This document shows, in pieces, positions 50,948-59,690 of a DNA stretch of 64,000 nt (position 1 is its first letter; each line of letters begins with the position of its first letter). The stretch covers positions 163,762-227,761 of the forward strand of contig CABIZF010000005.1 in assembly GCA_902363135.1 (NCBI GenBank), written 5' to 3'. Origin of the DNA: Lachnospiraceae bacterium (GTDB lineage Bacteria > Bacillota > Clostridia > Lachnospirales > Lachnospiraceae). A program made the translations under genes and the position numbers. The notes beneath the pieces are model-generated. The model searched no databases, was not told the DNA's origin, and saw only the letters and a program-made list of their open reading frames with translations.

Positions 50948-51280
50948 TTAATTCTGTTCAATAATTGATTTATAGTAGTTACCAAAGTCAGCAAGTGAAT
51001 TAACAATTGGAAGCATTTTTGTTCCGAGTTCCGTTAAGCCGTATTCAACTCTCGGTGGCTGCTCATGGTAATCGTGGCGATATGCCAGACCATCACTCAT
51101 CATTTGTCTTAAACTATCTGTCAAAACCTTTTGTGAAATACCATCTATACTTCGTTGTAGCTCATTGAATCTCCATGGACGCTCTCTCAAGTTACGCAAA
51201 ATCAGCAGTTTCCATTTTCCTCCGATAAGAGATACTGCTGTTGCAACTGGGCATTCCGGTAATTCTTCTTTTGCTCGCAT
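50948..51280 (-). CDS. HxlR-family transcriptional regulator, copy 2
   Basis: A 110-residue winged-helix regulator nearly identical to that at 23228-23563 (a few substitutions such as A for V near the start and H for Y in YRHDYHEQ) and ending in IEQN. Same signature CPVATAVSLIGGKWKLLILR and recognition helix ISQKVLTDSLRQMM. GGAGG lies 8 nt before ATG 51280. It diverges from an intact cupin gene, its likely target. Confidence 0.92.
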   Translation of the reverse strand: MRAKEELPECPVATAVSLIGGKWKLLILRNLRERPWRFNELQRSIDGISQKVLTDSLRQMMSDGLAYRHDYHEQPPRVEYGLTELGTKMLPIVNSLADFGNYYKSIIEQN

Positions 51281-51420
51281 AATTCTCACCTCCGAGTCTA
51301 TTGTAACACATTCATTTTTGAGTGTACAGTTACAAAAAGGTGCGTACTTGTTTTTGTATGTGTCTCACACTATACTAATACCAAGCAACCAGAAACTACA
51401 AATTAACTATGGAGGTTATT

Positions 51421-51774
51421 ATGGCAAATTACACAAAAACAACTATTGGAAAGGAAAACCGAATTGAGCTGCATGAAAAGTTGTCTTTAACAGGTGCAGA
51501 AATCAGTTTAAACGAACTACCTGCAGGAGCAAATGTCCCATTTGTTCATTCTCATAAAGAAAATGAAGAAATCTATGGAATTCTTTCAGGTAACGGCAAA
51601 GCCATAATTGATGGAGAAGAAATTAGCCTTTCAACTGGAGACTGGCTAAAAATCGCACCTGCTGCAAAGCGTCAGTTTTTTGCATCCGATATTTCTGGAA
51701 TTACTTATATCTGCATTCAGGTAAAAGAAAACTCTCTGGAACATTTTACAGCAGAGGATGCCGTAATCGGCTAA
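51421..51774 (+). CDS. Cupin-domain protein, intact copy
   Basis: A 117-residue single-domain cupin with motif 1 in NVPFVHSHKENEEIYGILSG (His-x-His, Glu, G) and motif 2 with FAS and the following strands; a metal-binding beta barrel. Small cupins divergent from HxlR are often quercetinase-like or detoxifying enzymes; the substrate is unknown. ATGGAGG lies just before ATG 51421. The copy at 23706 is dead by a nonsense codon, so this is the functional one. Confidence 0.9.
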   Translation: MANYTKTTIGKENRIELHEKLSLTGAEISLNELPAGANVPFVHSHKENEEIYGILSGNGKAIIDGEEISLSTGDWLKIAPAAKRQFFASDISGITYICIQVKENSLEHFTAEDAVIG

Positions 51775-52314
51775 TTAAAAGTATTTATTTACAAAAATGC
51801 ACAGTTCACGATAAAGCTAAGAACTGTGCATTTCTTTTTTGTTCAATATTACGTTTTCTCTGTATTGGGAGAGATAAAGGCGAACATGATTTTGAAAAAT
51901 TATGAAAAAATTTTGTTCCTCTACCTATAAATCTTTTGAAAGTATATTTATCAACTCCTTTTTGCAAGTTTTTTTCGCAAAAATGAACTATTTCCTCACT
52001 AATTGCAAGTTTCAGAGTATCTTTGGACAGTACTCTCGCAGAAAAATTTATTTTCCTACTAAGTACACGTGGTGACTTTGAAGAATGTCAGACGATTTTT
52101 TATAAAATCAAAAAAGAAACACTGACCGTTATAGTCAGTGCTTAGTGCTAGTTATTCTGCAAAGCTTTCTTAAAGATTCCACAGAACTTTTTACTTTTCA
52201 TTTATAATTACCCACCAGCAAGGACAGACGGGGCTGTCAACGGTGGGCGCAGCACATTCACTTGCCGTTGACTGGCTCGGCTGGGTTTGCTATTTTTGAA
52301 TGGTAATTGCAGAT
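51775..52314. other. Intergenic region with three hairpins
   Basis: Terminator AAATGCACAGTT/AACTGTGCATTT at 51794-51833 with TTTCTTTTTT follows the cupin gene. CACTGAC/GTCAGTG (52120-52140) followed on the minus strand by TTTCTTTTTT is a probable terminator of the YtrA-type ABC operon. GTCAACGG (52236-52243) pairs with CCGTTGAC (52265-52272) inside a GC-richer stretch at about 52212-52290 that I do not recognise. Part of 51858-51900 repeats 22838-22880. Confidence 0.6.
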
Positions 52315-52947
52315 TTAATTCTTGCGACTATATCCAATGGTGCTTATTATGAGGGAAATTCCAAAAATCAAAATTGCCGCTATCCCTGTGATTAGCACAT
52401 ATGAATGAACAGAATTTACCATAGCAGCCATTCCCGGCCCATCTTCAAAATATTTTACAAAGTAAAACATTGGAATTACCACAATCAATCCCATAGTTTG
52501 CGCAGAACGAAAACCAAACCAATAAGTTAATGGCAAGCAAATTCCTGTCCATAATAATGGGATAATAATTGCTGCTGCAATCGAAAATAACCAGATAAGC
52601 ATATCAAAGTTTTGAAAAATTATGCTGGATAAACTATTGAACGCAATGCTTCCCAAAATGCTGATTGCAACAGTATATATTACGGAAACATATTTACTTG
52701 CAACAACAGTAAAATTGCTTATCGGCATAGCTAATTGATATTTTTTCCAGCTTGCCTTTTCATCACTTGCGAAACTCATAATATTTTGCATACCGATTGT
52801 CATGGCAAACATAACGGAAGCAAATAAGCCAGCATAAATTCCAGCATTGAAAATGAGCAGAGCAATAGCTGCTGCTGCAATCGGAATAAGTTTCTTATCA
52901 ATACTCTTGAAGAAAATGGATATGTCTTTATATATCAATCCTCGCAT
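52315..52947 (-). CDS. ABC-2 type transporter permease
   Basis: A 210-residue permease with about six membrane helices and an ABC-2 layout: IAAAAIALLIFNAGIYAGLF, MFAMTIGMQNIMSFASDEKA, LSSIIFQNFDMLIWLFSIAA and GICLPLTYWFGFRSAQTMGL. It pairs with the ATPase upstream, whose gene it overlaps by 13 bp. Together with the GntR/YtrA regulator this resembles YtrABCDEF-type systems that respond to cell-wall-active compounds; the substrate is unknown. Confidence 0.85.
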   Translation of the reverse strand: MRGLIYKDISIFFKSIDKKLIPIAAAAIALLIFNAGIYAGLFASVMFAMTIGMQNIMSFASDEKASWKKYQLAMPISNFTVVASKYVSVIYTVAISILGSIAFNSLSSIIFQNFDMLIWLFSIAAAIIIPLLWTGICLPLTYWFGFRSAQTMGLIVVIPMFYFVKYFEDGPGMAAMVNSVHSYVLITGIAAILIFGISLIISTIGYSRKN

Positions 52948-53798
52948 GATGTACCTCCTTTAACATAGAAAAGCATAATATCTTCTAATGTGGCATTATC
53001 CACAATGATGTTTTTGTATTTTCGTTTGAATGCTTCCTTGTCATGAACAAGACACTCCACGCTCATATTTGTAGTTCGGTGTATGATATAATCATCAGAG
53101 GAAAGCTGTGCAAATTTTTCTTTTCCGCACTTTGCCACGCCATAATTATAAACAAGATTATCTTTCTGTTCCTCGAAAATGATTTTTCCCTGATGAATTA
53201 AAATCACATAGTCTGCAATTTTTTGTATGTCCGAAGTAATATGCGACGAAAAGAAGATAGAGCAATCTTCATCTTGGATAAATTCCAAAAATAGGTCTAA
53301 TACTTCATCACGCACAACGGGGTCAAGACCTGTTGTTGCTTCGTCCAAAATCAACAGTTTAGGTCTATGTGCCATAGCACAAATGATAGACAACTTCATT
53401 TTCATGCCTTTAGAAAATGTACCAATCGTTTTCTTGGTCGGGATTTTGAATTTTTTCAAGTATTGTGAAAAAAGGTTACTATCCCATGTCTTATAAACTC
53501 CTTTCAAGACTTTTTCAATATCTGCGGCTGTAAGCACATCATGAAAATTACATTCATCAAAAACGACGCCAATATTTTCTTTGACAGTTGGAATTGTATG
53601 GTCTATTCCAAAGACTTGTATCTGTCCGCTATCTTTGCTTAGTTCATTTAATATCAGATTGATAGTAGTGCTTTTTCCTGCACCATTCTCGCCAATAAAA
53701 CCTACAATCCTGCCTTTAGGGACTTTGAACGAAACATTGTACAAAGAAAAATCCTCGAATTGCTTGCATAAATTCTGCACCAAAATGTTGTTATCCAT
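52935..53798 (-). CDS. ABC transporter ATPase, YtrB type
   Basis: A 287-residue ATPase with Walker A VGFIGENGAGKSTTINLILN, signature TIGTFSKGMKMKLSIICAMA (SKGMK instead of LSGGQ, typical of this drug/peptide exporter subclass), Walker B PKLLILDEATTGLDPVVRDE and H-loop FFSSHITSDIQ. A C-terminal extension of about 70 residues may regulate it. ATG 53798 is preferred to an in-frame GTG 9 nt upstream; GAGAGG lies before it. Middle gene of the GntR-ATPase-permease operon. Confidence 0.9.
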   Translation of the reverse strand: MDNNILVQNLCKQFEDFSLYNVSFKVPKGRIVGFIGENGAGKSTTINLILNELSKDSGQIQVFGIDHTIPTVKENIGVVFDECNFHDVLTAADIEKVLKGVYKTWDSNLFSQYLKKFKIPTKKTIGTFSKGMKMKLSIICAMAHRPKLLILDEATTGLDPVVRDEVLDLFLEFIQDEDCSIFFSSHITSDIQKIADYVILIHQGKIIFEEQKDNLVYNYGVAKCGKEKFAQLSSDDYIIHRTTNMSVECLVHDKEAFKRKYKNIIVDNATLEDIMLFYVKGGTSCED

Positions 53799-53813
53799 GC
53801 CTGTCACCTCTCG

Positions 53814-54185
53814 TTATTCCTCGTAAAATAGTTTTAGAATATTCGTCATTTGCCCAAGACTAATGCCATGTGCTCGACCAATTTCTGCGACCTTTTGTAA
53901 AAGTTCTTCAGCAATTCGTAACTGTTCCTCTTGAATAAATTCCCTATTCTGTGATGCTACAAAACTGCCTTTTCCAGATACAGTTTCTATAAATCCATCT
54001 CTCGTTAAATCTTCATATGCTCTCTGAACGGTAATAACACTGATATGTAAATCTTTTGCTAAAGCTCTCATAGAAGGGAGAGCTTCGCCAGCAGATAATG
54101 TGCCGTCCATAATAAAACTTTTTACTTGCATACAGATTTGTTCGTAAATAGGCTTATCACTGCTATTACTTATGATAATCTCCAC
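53814..54185 (-). CDS. GntR-family regulator, YtrA type
   Basis: A 123-residue short GntR protein: PIYEQICMQVKSFIMDGTLS and AGEALPSMRALAKDLHISVI with recognition helix TVQRAYEDLTRDGFIETVSG. A 45-residue helical C-terminal tail replaces the ligand domain. This is the YtrA subfamily, which represses the ABC genes it precedes. GTG 54185 with GAGGTG upstream is the start. The promoter just upstream contains a matching nested palindrome. Confidence 0.92.
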   Translation of the reverse strand: MEIIISNSSDKPIYEQICMQVKSFIMDGTLSAGEALPSMRALAKDLHISVITVQRAYEDLTRDGFIETVSGKGSFVASQNREFIQEEQLRIAEELLQKVAEIGRAHGISLGQMTNILKLFYEE

Positions 54186-54202
54186 TTGCTCACCTCACCA
54201 TG

Positions 54203-54269
54203 TGTACTTATCGTAATAAGCGTACTTATTCGATAAGCACAGTATAGGCGATTTGTGTGAACCTGTCAA
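54203..54269 (-). promoter_or_regulatory. YtrA-type promoter and operator
   Basis: Minus strand: TTGACA (54264-54269), 17-bp spacer, TATACT (54241-54246). Immediately downstream, over the start of transcription, CTTATCG ... AATAAG-CGTA-CTTATT ... CGATAAG form a nested palindrome at 54207-54237. This is a textbook self-repressed GntR promoter. Confidence 0.85.
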
Positions 54270-54332
54270 GAGAAAAGATGTAAATACATTCGGAAAAGTG
54301 AGTGGCTGTCTATCAAATTCTTGTGTGTTACT

Positions 54333-54473
54333 TTACCGCACATGAGCATTTGCACCGGGATTATCATTTCCGTATCCTTCAAGAAGATTGATAACGCCCC
54401 ATACACCCACACCTGCGCCGATTGCGGTTACTACTGTTTTAAGTCCTGTTACTGATGTTGTAAAAAAGCCTAT
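54333..54473 (-). pseudogene. Maff2-family mobile element protein remnant
   Basis: The frame reads IGFFTTSVTGLKTVVTAIGA, GVGVWGVINLLEGYGNDNPG and ends ANAHVR. Maff2 proteins are small membrane proteins of Tn916/Tn1549-type conjugative elements and normally continue past this point with KSQGxKQ. The codon at the expected start, 7-9 nt after AAAAGGAG, is ATA instead of ATG, so both the start and the C-terminus are lost. Confidence 0.75.
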
Positions 54474-54502
54474 TTGTTTGTCTCCTTTTTCCAAAAATAA
54501 AA

Positions 54503-54543
54503 AGGGAGCTTCTCTGAATTATAATTTTTAGAAAAGCTCCCAT
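54503..54543 (-). terminator. Terminator between VirD4 and Maff2 remnants
   Basis: GGGAGCTTTTCT and AGAGAAGCTCCC on the minus strand form a stem followed by TTTTTATTTTT. It would stop transcription from the VirD4 remnant. Confidence 0.8.
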
Positions 54544-54597
54544 GTCATAAGTTCCATATTCAGTTGCAAAACAACTTCTGGTCACAATGTCCAGAAG

Positions 54598-55431
54598 TTA
54601 AGCTATGATTTCTCCGACATCGCATACCTCATCCACCACATCATTCCTCTTAAAGCGGAGTCTGTTGCGGTTCTTGACATATTTTTCAATGTCAAACTCA
54701 TTCTTTTTGTCATAATCGGATAACAGCGGGTACTGCTTATGCTTCGTTATATCAAACTTGTCTGAGAAAAAAGGTCTCACGCCCCTAAGCTGCATGATAC
54801 ACTTGCTGCCATCCATGACTGCAATCTCGTCCTGGCTCATCAGTTCCTTTCCGGTCTTTTGGTAATTCAGACCGTAAGACTGGCTCGTACCCCTTGTATC
54901 CGAGGTATTATAAAGATCAATCGTTTCTTTCCCAAGGATTTCTGCCAGATCTTTCAGAGTATCTTTCTCTTTTCCTCCCAAAAACAGGGTTGTGTCGCAG
55001 TTTCCTTCAATGGTCGATGCATTGTCCTTATACAGAGCCTTTAGCTGTGACTTTGACTGCAAAATAATAGAAGCTGATATTTCCCGGCTACGGATAGTAG
55101 CAATCAGCTTCTCAAACTGTGGAATCTGCCCGATGTTCGCAAACTCGTCCAGTAAGCACCGGACATGAATCGGCAGTCTTCTGTTATATACATCATCTGC
55201 CTTGTCACAAAGCAGATTGAACAACTGCGAATACATGATACTGACAATGAAATTGAATGTCGCATCGGTATCGGAGATAATGACAAACAGTGCTGTCTTT
55301 TTCTCCCCTAATGTATCAAGCTCCAGTTCATCATAAGCAGTCAGGTCACGCAGCTCCTTGATGTCAAATGGTGCCAACCTTGCACCACAGCTAATCAGAA
55401 TAGATTTTGCTGTCTTTCCAGTAACAAAATG
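54598..55431 (-). pseudogene. VirD4/TraG-type coupling protein, C-terminal part
   Basis: The frame starts after a TGA at HFVTGKTAKSILIS and contains the C-terminal half of a type IV coupling protein: LPIHVRCLLDEFANIGQIPQ (Walker-B-like region), KLIATIRSREISASIILQSK, KETIDLYNTSDTRGTSQSYG and MDGSKCIMQLRGVRPFFSDK. The N-terminal half with Walker A (GGSGAGKT in the family) is missing and no good start exists. It is a longer version of the debris at 22996, with which it shares the same upstream edge. Confidence 0.85.
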
Positions 55432-55832
55432 TCAATAGTTTTTTAATCACTTTTTTCAAAAAGGCAAAAAAATAGAACGTATAGATTATTTCCATACGCT
55501 CTATCTCACTTTTCATATTAAATTTTTGAATTCTACAAACTTGAATTGAGATTTCATATATTCAAAGGGATTTAATAACTGTTATATTTTATTATCAAAT
55601 ATCTCTCAAGCCCTTGAAAACACTAAGTTTGTCGCAGGTGAGCTTTCCCTTATTGTTTCCCTTGTATTATATTGTCCCATGAGTTTTTACGAACTCTGAT
55701 AAGGGAAAAAACAAGGGAAAGAAAATCTTATAAAACAGTATAACACAAAATAAAAGTGACATGGTGAACTGATTGAAATGCTTCTGATTTTTGCAACAAA
55801 TGATTGATTGAACGATAAGGAGATTTGATACG
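55432..55832. repeat. Element end C: AAGGGAAA repeats, inverted relative to end B
   Basis: 55415-55458 matches 23201-23243. A minus-strand terminator-like stem AGAGCGTATGG/CTATACGTTCT with a T-run lies at about 55476-55508. TTTCCCTTA, TTTCCCTTG, ATAAGGGAAAA and CAAGGGAAAG lie at about 55647-55722, matching end B in inverted order. AATAACTGTTATATTT at about 55570 corresponds to the complement near 50870. No coding sequence. Confidence 0.6.
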
Positions 55833-56063
55833 ATGAGAACGATATTTGCAGAATACAATCCACAACGCAACAGCATTGATGTTTATACTTCTGCTGGCTA
55901 TATGCTCCGCATTGACTGCTGGAAAGCGGAGAAGAATTTAACAACTACTCCCGGATCTGACTGTGCATTAAACGCACTTGCCATTGATGAACCACTTGAG
56001 TATGCAAGATTGTATCTTGATGGAACGATGCAAATGTAGATAGATGCGGAAGATTCCTTTTAG
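55833..56063 (+). pseudogene. DUF6061-like small protein, copy 2, with in-frame stop
   Basis: The first 68 residues align with the intact copy at 50383 (MRTIFAEYNPQRNSIDVYTS, AIDEPLEYARLYLDGTMQM). The codon for the conserved Trp is TAG (56037-56039), followed by IDAEDSF and another stop, so the last 10 residues WVDAEDSLELx are lost. AAGGAG precedes the ATG. A shortened product could still be made. Confidence 0.75.
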
Positions 56064-56073
56064 GTATACGCAA

Positions 56074-56190
56074 GAAACGGCGGCTCTGATTTCTCAAAAC
56101 CGCCGTTAGGATAATAACTTAAAATAGGCGCGCAAAATCACCTGCCCCAGCCAGCGTTTTTTTCTTTCCCCGTAGTCGGGGCAGGTTCAT
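56074..56190. terminator. Two hairpins between the DUF6061 remnant and the ABC operon
   Basis: AACGGCGG/CCGCCGTT (about 56077-56108), and ACCTGCCCC/GGGGCAGGT (about 56140-56188) with a long T-rich loop. Either may end the minus-strand ABC/ECF operon, whose last stop lies at 56222. Confidence 0.55.
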
Positions 56191-56221
56191 GCGCTATGCA
56201 ATTATTCTTCTTTAGCTTCTA

Positions 56222-57931
56222 TCAAGCCGATATTTTTTGCTCTGCGTTCCACATAGCAGCATATTTTCCGCCTTTCGCAAGCAATTCCTCGTGGGTTCCA
56301 GATTCAGCAATCCTGCCATCACCCATTACAAGAATTTGATCAGCGTTTTTGACAATGGAAAGGGTATGAGCAATCATTACCACTGTCTTTTTCTCTTTTA
56401 ATAGATTAGCGATGGCCTGCTTTACGGCAAGCTCATTTTCAATGTCAAGAGATGCTGTTGCTTCATCCAAGAGCAGGATGGGGCTATTTTTCAGTATAGC
56501 GCTGGCTATTGAAATTCGCTGACGCTCACCGCCAGAGAGAAGATTTCCGTTCTCACCAGTCGGCGTATCGTATCCCTTTTCCATCTTACGGATGAAGCTG
56601 TCACAGTTAGCCTCCCGGCAAGCATCATCGATTTCCGTGTCCGTAGCATTAGGGCGGGCGTGTCGGATATTATCCCGGATGGTATCGTCAAAAAGAAATA
56701 CGTCCTGGTCTACCATAGAAACTTGTTCCAGTACACGCTCTGCGGCAACATGGTTAATGGGTTTACCGCCAATAGAAATCGTCCCGCCCGTTGCTTCATA
56801 ATATTTTGCAATCAGGTTCAAAATAGTAGATTTGCCGGAGCCAGAGTCTCCGACAATGGCCGTGAGCTTTTGATCTGGCACCGTAAAGGTGGCGTGTTTT
56901 AGTACCGGTTCACCGGGAACATATGCAAAATCTACATTGTCAAATGTGATTTCATGGGTAGCTGTGTGAAGCGGCTCCATGCTGCCAGTTTCCTCCGGCT
57001 CATTCATTACACTCAAGATTTTGTTTTTCGAGATCATCAGGTTCTTATAACTGGTAAGGTCTACAAAAATCGAGTTAGCCAGCTTTGCACAGAACAGGGG
57101 CAGCATACAAATCAAAAGGTAGTCCACCGTGCTCAGTGTCCCTGCGACCCAGGGTGCATAGGCCAGCAAGATAACCAGCGGGCAGGACAGCCAACTCAAA
57201 ATACCAAAGACCGCACCAATAGGAAGCACTTTTGATTCGTACACAAAGCTGATCCGGGAAAACTCCCGCATGGCGTTGATAACAGTTTTGTTCTTCATAC
57301 CGCCTACACCATAAGCTCGGAAAGTCTGAATACCAGAAACATACTCAACAATGCTGCTGACGTTCTCCGCACAAATATCGTTCTTTTCTTTTCCATATTT
57401 CCGTACCATGCGGAAAGAAAGCCATAGGCCGGGGATTAAAAGAAGATCGGCTATCAGCAGGATAATTCCTGCCGGAACATAGAGCGTCATAACAAAGACA
57501 ATCAACATCAATGACAGGGCAAAATTCTTTGCGAAATCTCCGACTTTATGGGTCAGGATTTTTTCGTAGTTGTTTACGTCGCTTGTAATGGTGTTGATAT
57601 AATCGCCGGTCTGCCCCTGCGAAAATCGAGACAGTGGGATGCGCTTCAAATGGTTGCCCATAAAAAGCCGAATATTTTTGCTGACCGCTGCACCGCCAAT
57701 CTGCGCTTTGGTATAGCCATAGCTGTAAATCAGGATACGAAGAAGAAAAACCACCGCGATCACACAGGTCAGAACCAGGACACGGTTCATGTCAAATTGT
57801 CCCGACCACAAAAACTGCATGACAGAGTAAAGCAGCATAAACAGGCTGCCGGAGAGAAGCCCTTCCAGAACAGTCCCGCCAACGCCAATATAAAAATTAC
57901 GGTTCTTTTTCAATACATCATGCTCACTCAT
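56222..57931 (-). CDS. ABC exporter-fold half-transporter 2 (membrane plus ATPase)
   Basis: A 569-residue protein with six membrane helices (about 18-320; LIADLLLIPGLWLSFRMVRK, GILSWLSCPLVILLAYAPWV). The C-terminal ATPase has Walker A IVGDSGSGKSTILNLIAKYY, Q-loop MVDQDVFLFDD, signature NLLSGGERQRISIASAILKN, Walker B ILLLDEATASLDIENE and H-loop IAHTLSI. ATG 57931 is preferred over a longer frame that overlaps the previous gene widely; it overlaps that gene by 8 bp. It forms a heterodimer with the preceding protein. YbtP/YbtQ-like importers and drug exporters share this architecture. Confidence 0.92.
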   Translation of the reverse strand: MSEHDVLKKNRNFYIGVGGTVLEGLLSGSLFMLLYSVMQFLWSGQFDMNRVLVLTCVIAVVFLLRILIYSYGYTKAQIGGAAVSKNIRLFMGNHLKRIPLSRFSQGQTGDYINTITSDVNNYEKILTHKVGDFAKNFALSLMLIVFVMTLYVPAGIILLIADLLLIPGLWLSFRMVRKYGKEKNDICAENVSSIVEYVSGIQTFRAYGVGGMKNKTVINAMREFSRISFVYESKVLPIGAVFGILSWLSCPLVILLAYAPWVAGTLSTVDYLLICMLPLFCAKLANSIFVDLTSYKNLMISKNKILSVMNEPEETGSMEPLHTATHEITFDNVDFAYVPGEPVLKHATFTVPDQKLTAIVGDSGSGKSTILNLIAKYYEATGGTISIGGKPINHVAAERVLEQVSMVDQDVFLFDDTIRDNIRHARPNATDTEIDDACREANCDSFIRKMEKGYDTPTGENGNLLSGGERQRISIASAILKNSPILLLDEATASLDIENELAVKQAIANLLKEKKTVVMIAHTLSIVKNADQILVMGDGRIAESGTHEELLAKGGKYAAMWNAEQKISA

Positions 57932-59687
57932 GCTGCTCGCCTCCCTCCAACTGATAAGTAATATTCCGGGCTGTTTCGTAGTCCTCCCACGCCTTCCGAT
58001 AGTAAGCATTGTTCTTTCGGACTTCCTCATGGGTTCCGACACAGGTAATTGTGTGATTTTCAACCACTGCTACACGCTCGCACATCTTCAACGCGCTCAA
58101 ACGATGGGCTACCACAATGACAGTCTTTCCCTTACAGAGATTTTGAATGGCTTTGTCAATCTCCATCTGATTTTCCGGGTCAGAGGCGCTTGTGGCCTCG
58201 TCTAAGATCAAAATGGGGGCATTCTTCAGGATAGCGCGGGCAATGGCAATCCGCTGTTTTTCACCGCCGGAGAAGCGAGAGCCAAAGCTGCCCACCTTCG
58301 TGTTATATCCATCCGGCAAAGACATGATGAAATCATCAATCTGCGCCTCTTTTGCGGCGGTCCGTACTTTTTCCAGAGTGGCGTTACTGCCCATGCGGAT
58401 ATTTTCTAAAACGCTGTCACGGGTCAGGAAGGTCTTTTGGAACACAATGGCGACATTTTTTAGGATAGTATCATAATTGAGTTCCTTTACATTTTTCCCG
58501 CCAATCAGCACTTCGCCCTCCTGCACATCATAGAACCGGGAGATCAGCTCAATCACGGTACTTTTACCGGCACCAGACTGTCCCACAAGGGCCATGCGTT
58601 CACCATCTTTAATTTTGAGATTAACGCCTTGCAGTACATCGGTCTTGCCATCATAGGAAAACCGAACATTCCGAAGTTCAATATCGTGATTTTGGGGAAA
58701 GTCCGCTCCACCCTCATAAATTGGAATATCCAGTATCTCTTTGGTCTTAGTAACAGCGTTCAGCACATTGGCAAAATTAGTCCCCAGTTCCTGTAGGGGG
58801 CGTATTTCCGTCAGATACATGGAACCTACATAGACGAACAGCAAAAATGCGCTGGCAGCCAGTGAGCCTTTCAGGAAAAACATTCCGCCGATTGGAACCA
58901 TCATCAACATCCCACATTCGATGATAACAACAAAGGCCGCATAAGGTGGCCCCATGCGCCGGGAAGTTTCATTCCACATGGCGTTTTCTTCCTGGATAGC
59001 GTCTGAAAACTTTTGAAACGATTTGCTCCCCATGTTATAGGCTTTAATCAATTTCATGCCGCTGATGTACTCAATCATAACCGAGTTCAGTGTGGTAATG
59101 GAGTGATTGGCCCGTTCCATCAGGTCATCCGTATTGCGGAACATCATCCCCATTACAACAACAGCAAGGATCAGCGGAACCAGGGAAATCAATGCCAGAG
59201 GAATATTGACGGTCATCAGATAAATAAAGATGACTACCGGCCCCACCAGATAGCACACAAGGTCAGGAAGGTTATGGGCCAGAAACAGCTCCAACTTTTC
59301 AATATCTTCATTCAGAACCGTTTTTATGTCCCCAGTGCGCCGTTCATTCAAGGCCCCTAAAGGCGCTCTAGCCATGTGTTCTGCAACCATGCAGCGCACT
59401 TTGAAAAGAGCGCCATAGGCCCCTTTGTGGGCTGCTACGCCGGAACAGCCAAACAGGGCAAACCGCAAAGTTACCGCCACTGCAATCATTACCACGGTAT
59501 GTACAACAAGTTCCTGCGTGCAGGTATGATTGAAGGTGGCGTCCATCAGCCGGTAAATTCCAATGTAAGGGACGATAATGCAAAGACCACTGACCGCCGA
59601 TAGAAAAATTGCCAGGAACAGCCATATTTTTTGCTCACCGGCCCAGTGGAGCAGCAAAGCTACTCTGTTTTCTTTTTTCTGTTTCAT
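57924..59687 (-). CDS. ABC exporter-fold half-transporter 1 (membrane plus ATPase)
   Basis: A 587-residue protein with six membrane helices in the first 310 residues (IWLFLAIFLSAVSGLCIIVP, LVPLILAVVVMGMMF). ATPase: Walker A LVGQSGAGKSTVIELISRFY, Q-loop IVFQKTFLTRD, signature RFSGGEKQRIAIARAILKNA, Walker B ILILDEATSASDPENQ (Ser-Asp in place of Leu-Asp), and H-loop VVAHRLSALKM. It starts 4 bp after the ECF ATPase gene. Together with the next gene it forms a heterodimeric transporter, either an exporter or a YbtPQ-like importer. Confidence 0.92.
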   Translation of the reverse strand: MKQKKENRVALLLHWAGEQKIWLFLAIFLSAVSGLCIIVPYIGIYRLMDATFNHTCTQELVVHTVVMIAVAVTLRFALFGCSGVAAHKGAYGALFKVRCMVAEHMARAPLGALNERRTGDIKTVLNEDIEKLELFLAHNLPDLVCYLVGPVVIFIYLMTVNIPLALISLVPLILAVVVMGMMFRNTDDLMERANHSITTLNSVMIEYISGMKLIKAYNMGSKSFQKFSDAIQEENAMWNETSRRMGPPYAAFVVIIECGMLMMVPIGGMFFLKGSLAASAFLLFVYVGSMYLTEIRPLQELGTNFANVLNAVTKTKEILDIPIYEGGADFPQNHDIELRNVRFSYDGKTDVLQGVNLKIKDGERMALVGQSGAGKSTVIELISRFYDVQEGEVLIGGKNVKELNYDTILKNVAIVFQKTFLTRDSVLENIRMGSNATLEKVRTAAKEAQIDDFIMSLPDGYNTKVGSFGSRFSGGEKQRIAIARAILKNAPILILDEATSASDPENQMEIDKAIQNLCKGKTVIVVAHRLSALKMCERVAVVENHTITCVGTHEEVRKNNAYYRKAWEDYETARNITYQLEGGEQHE

Positions 59688-59690
59688 AGA

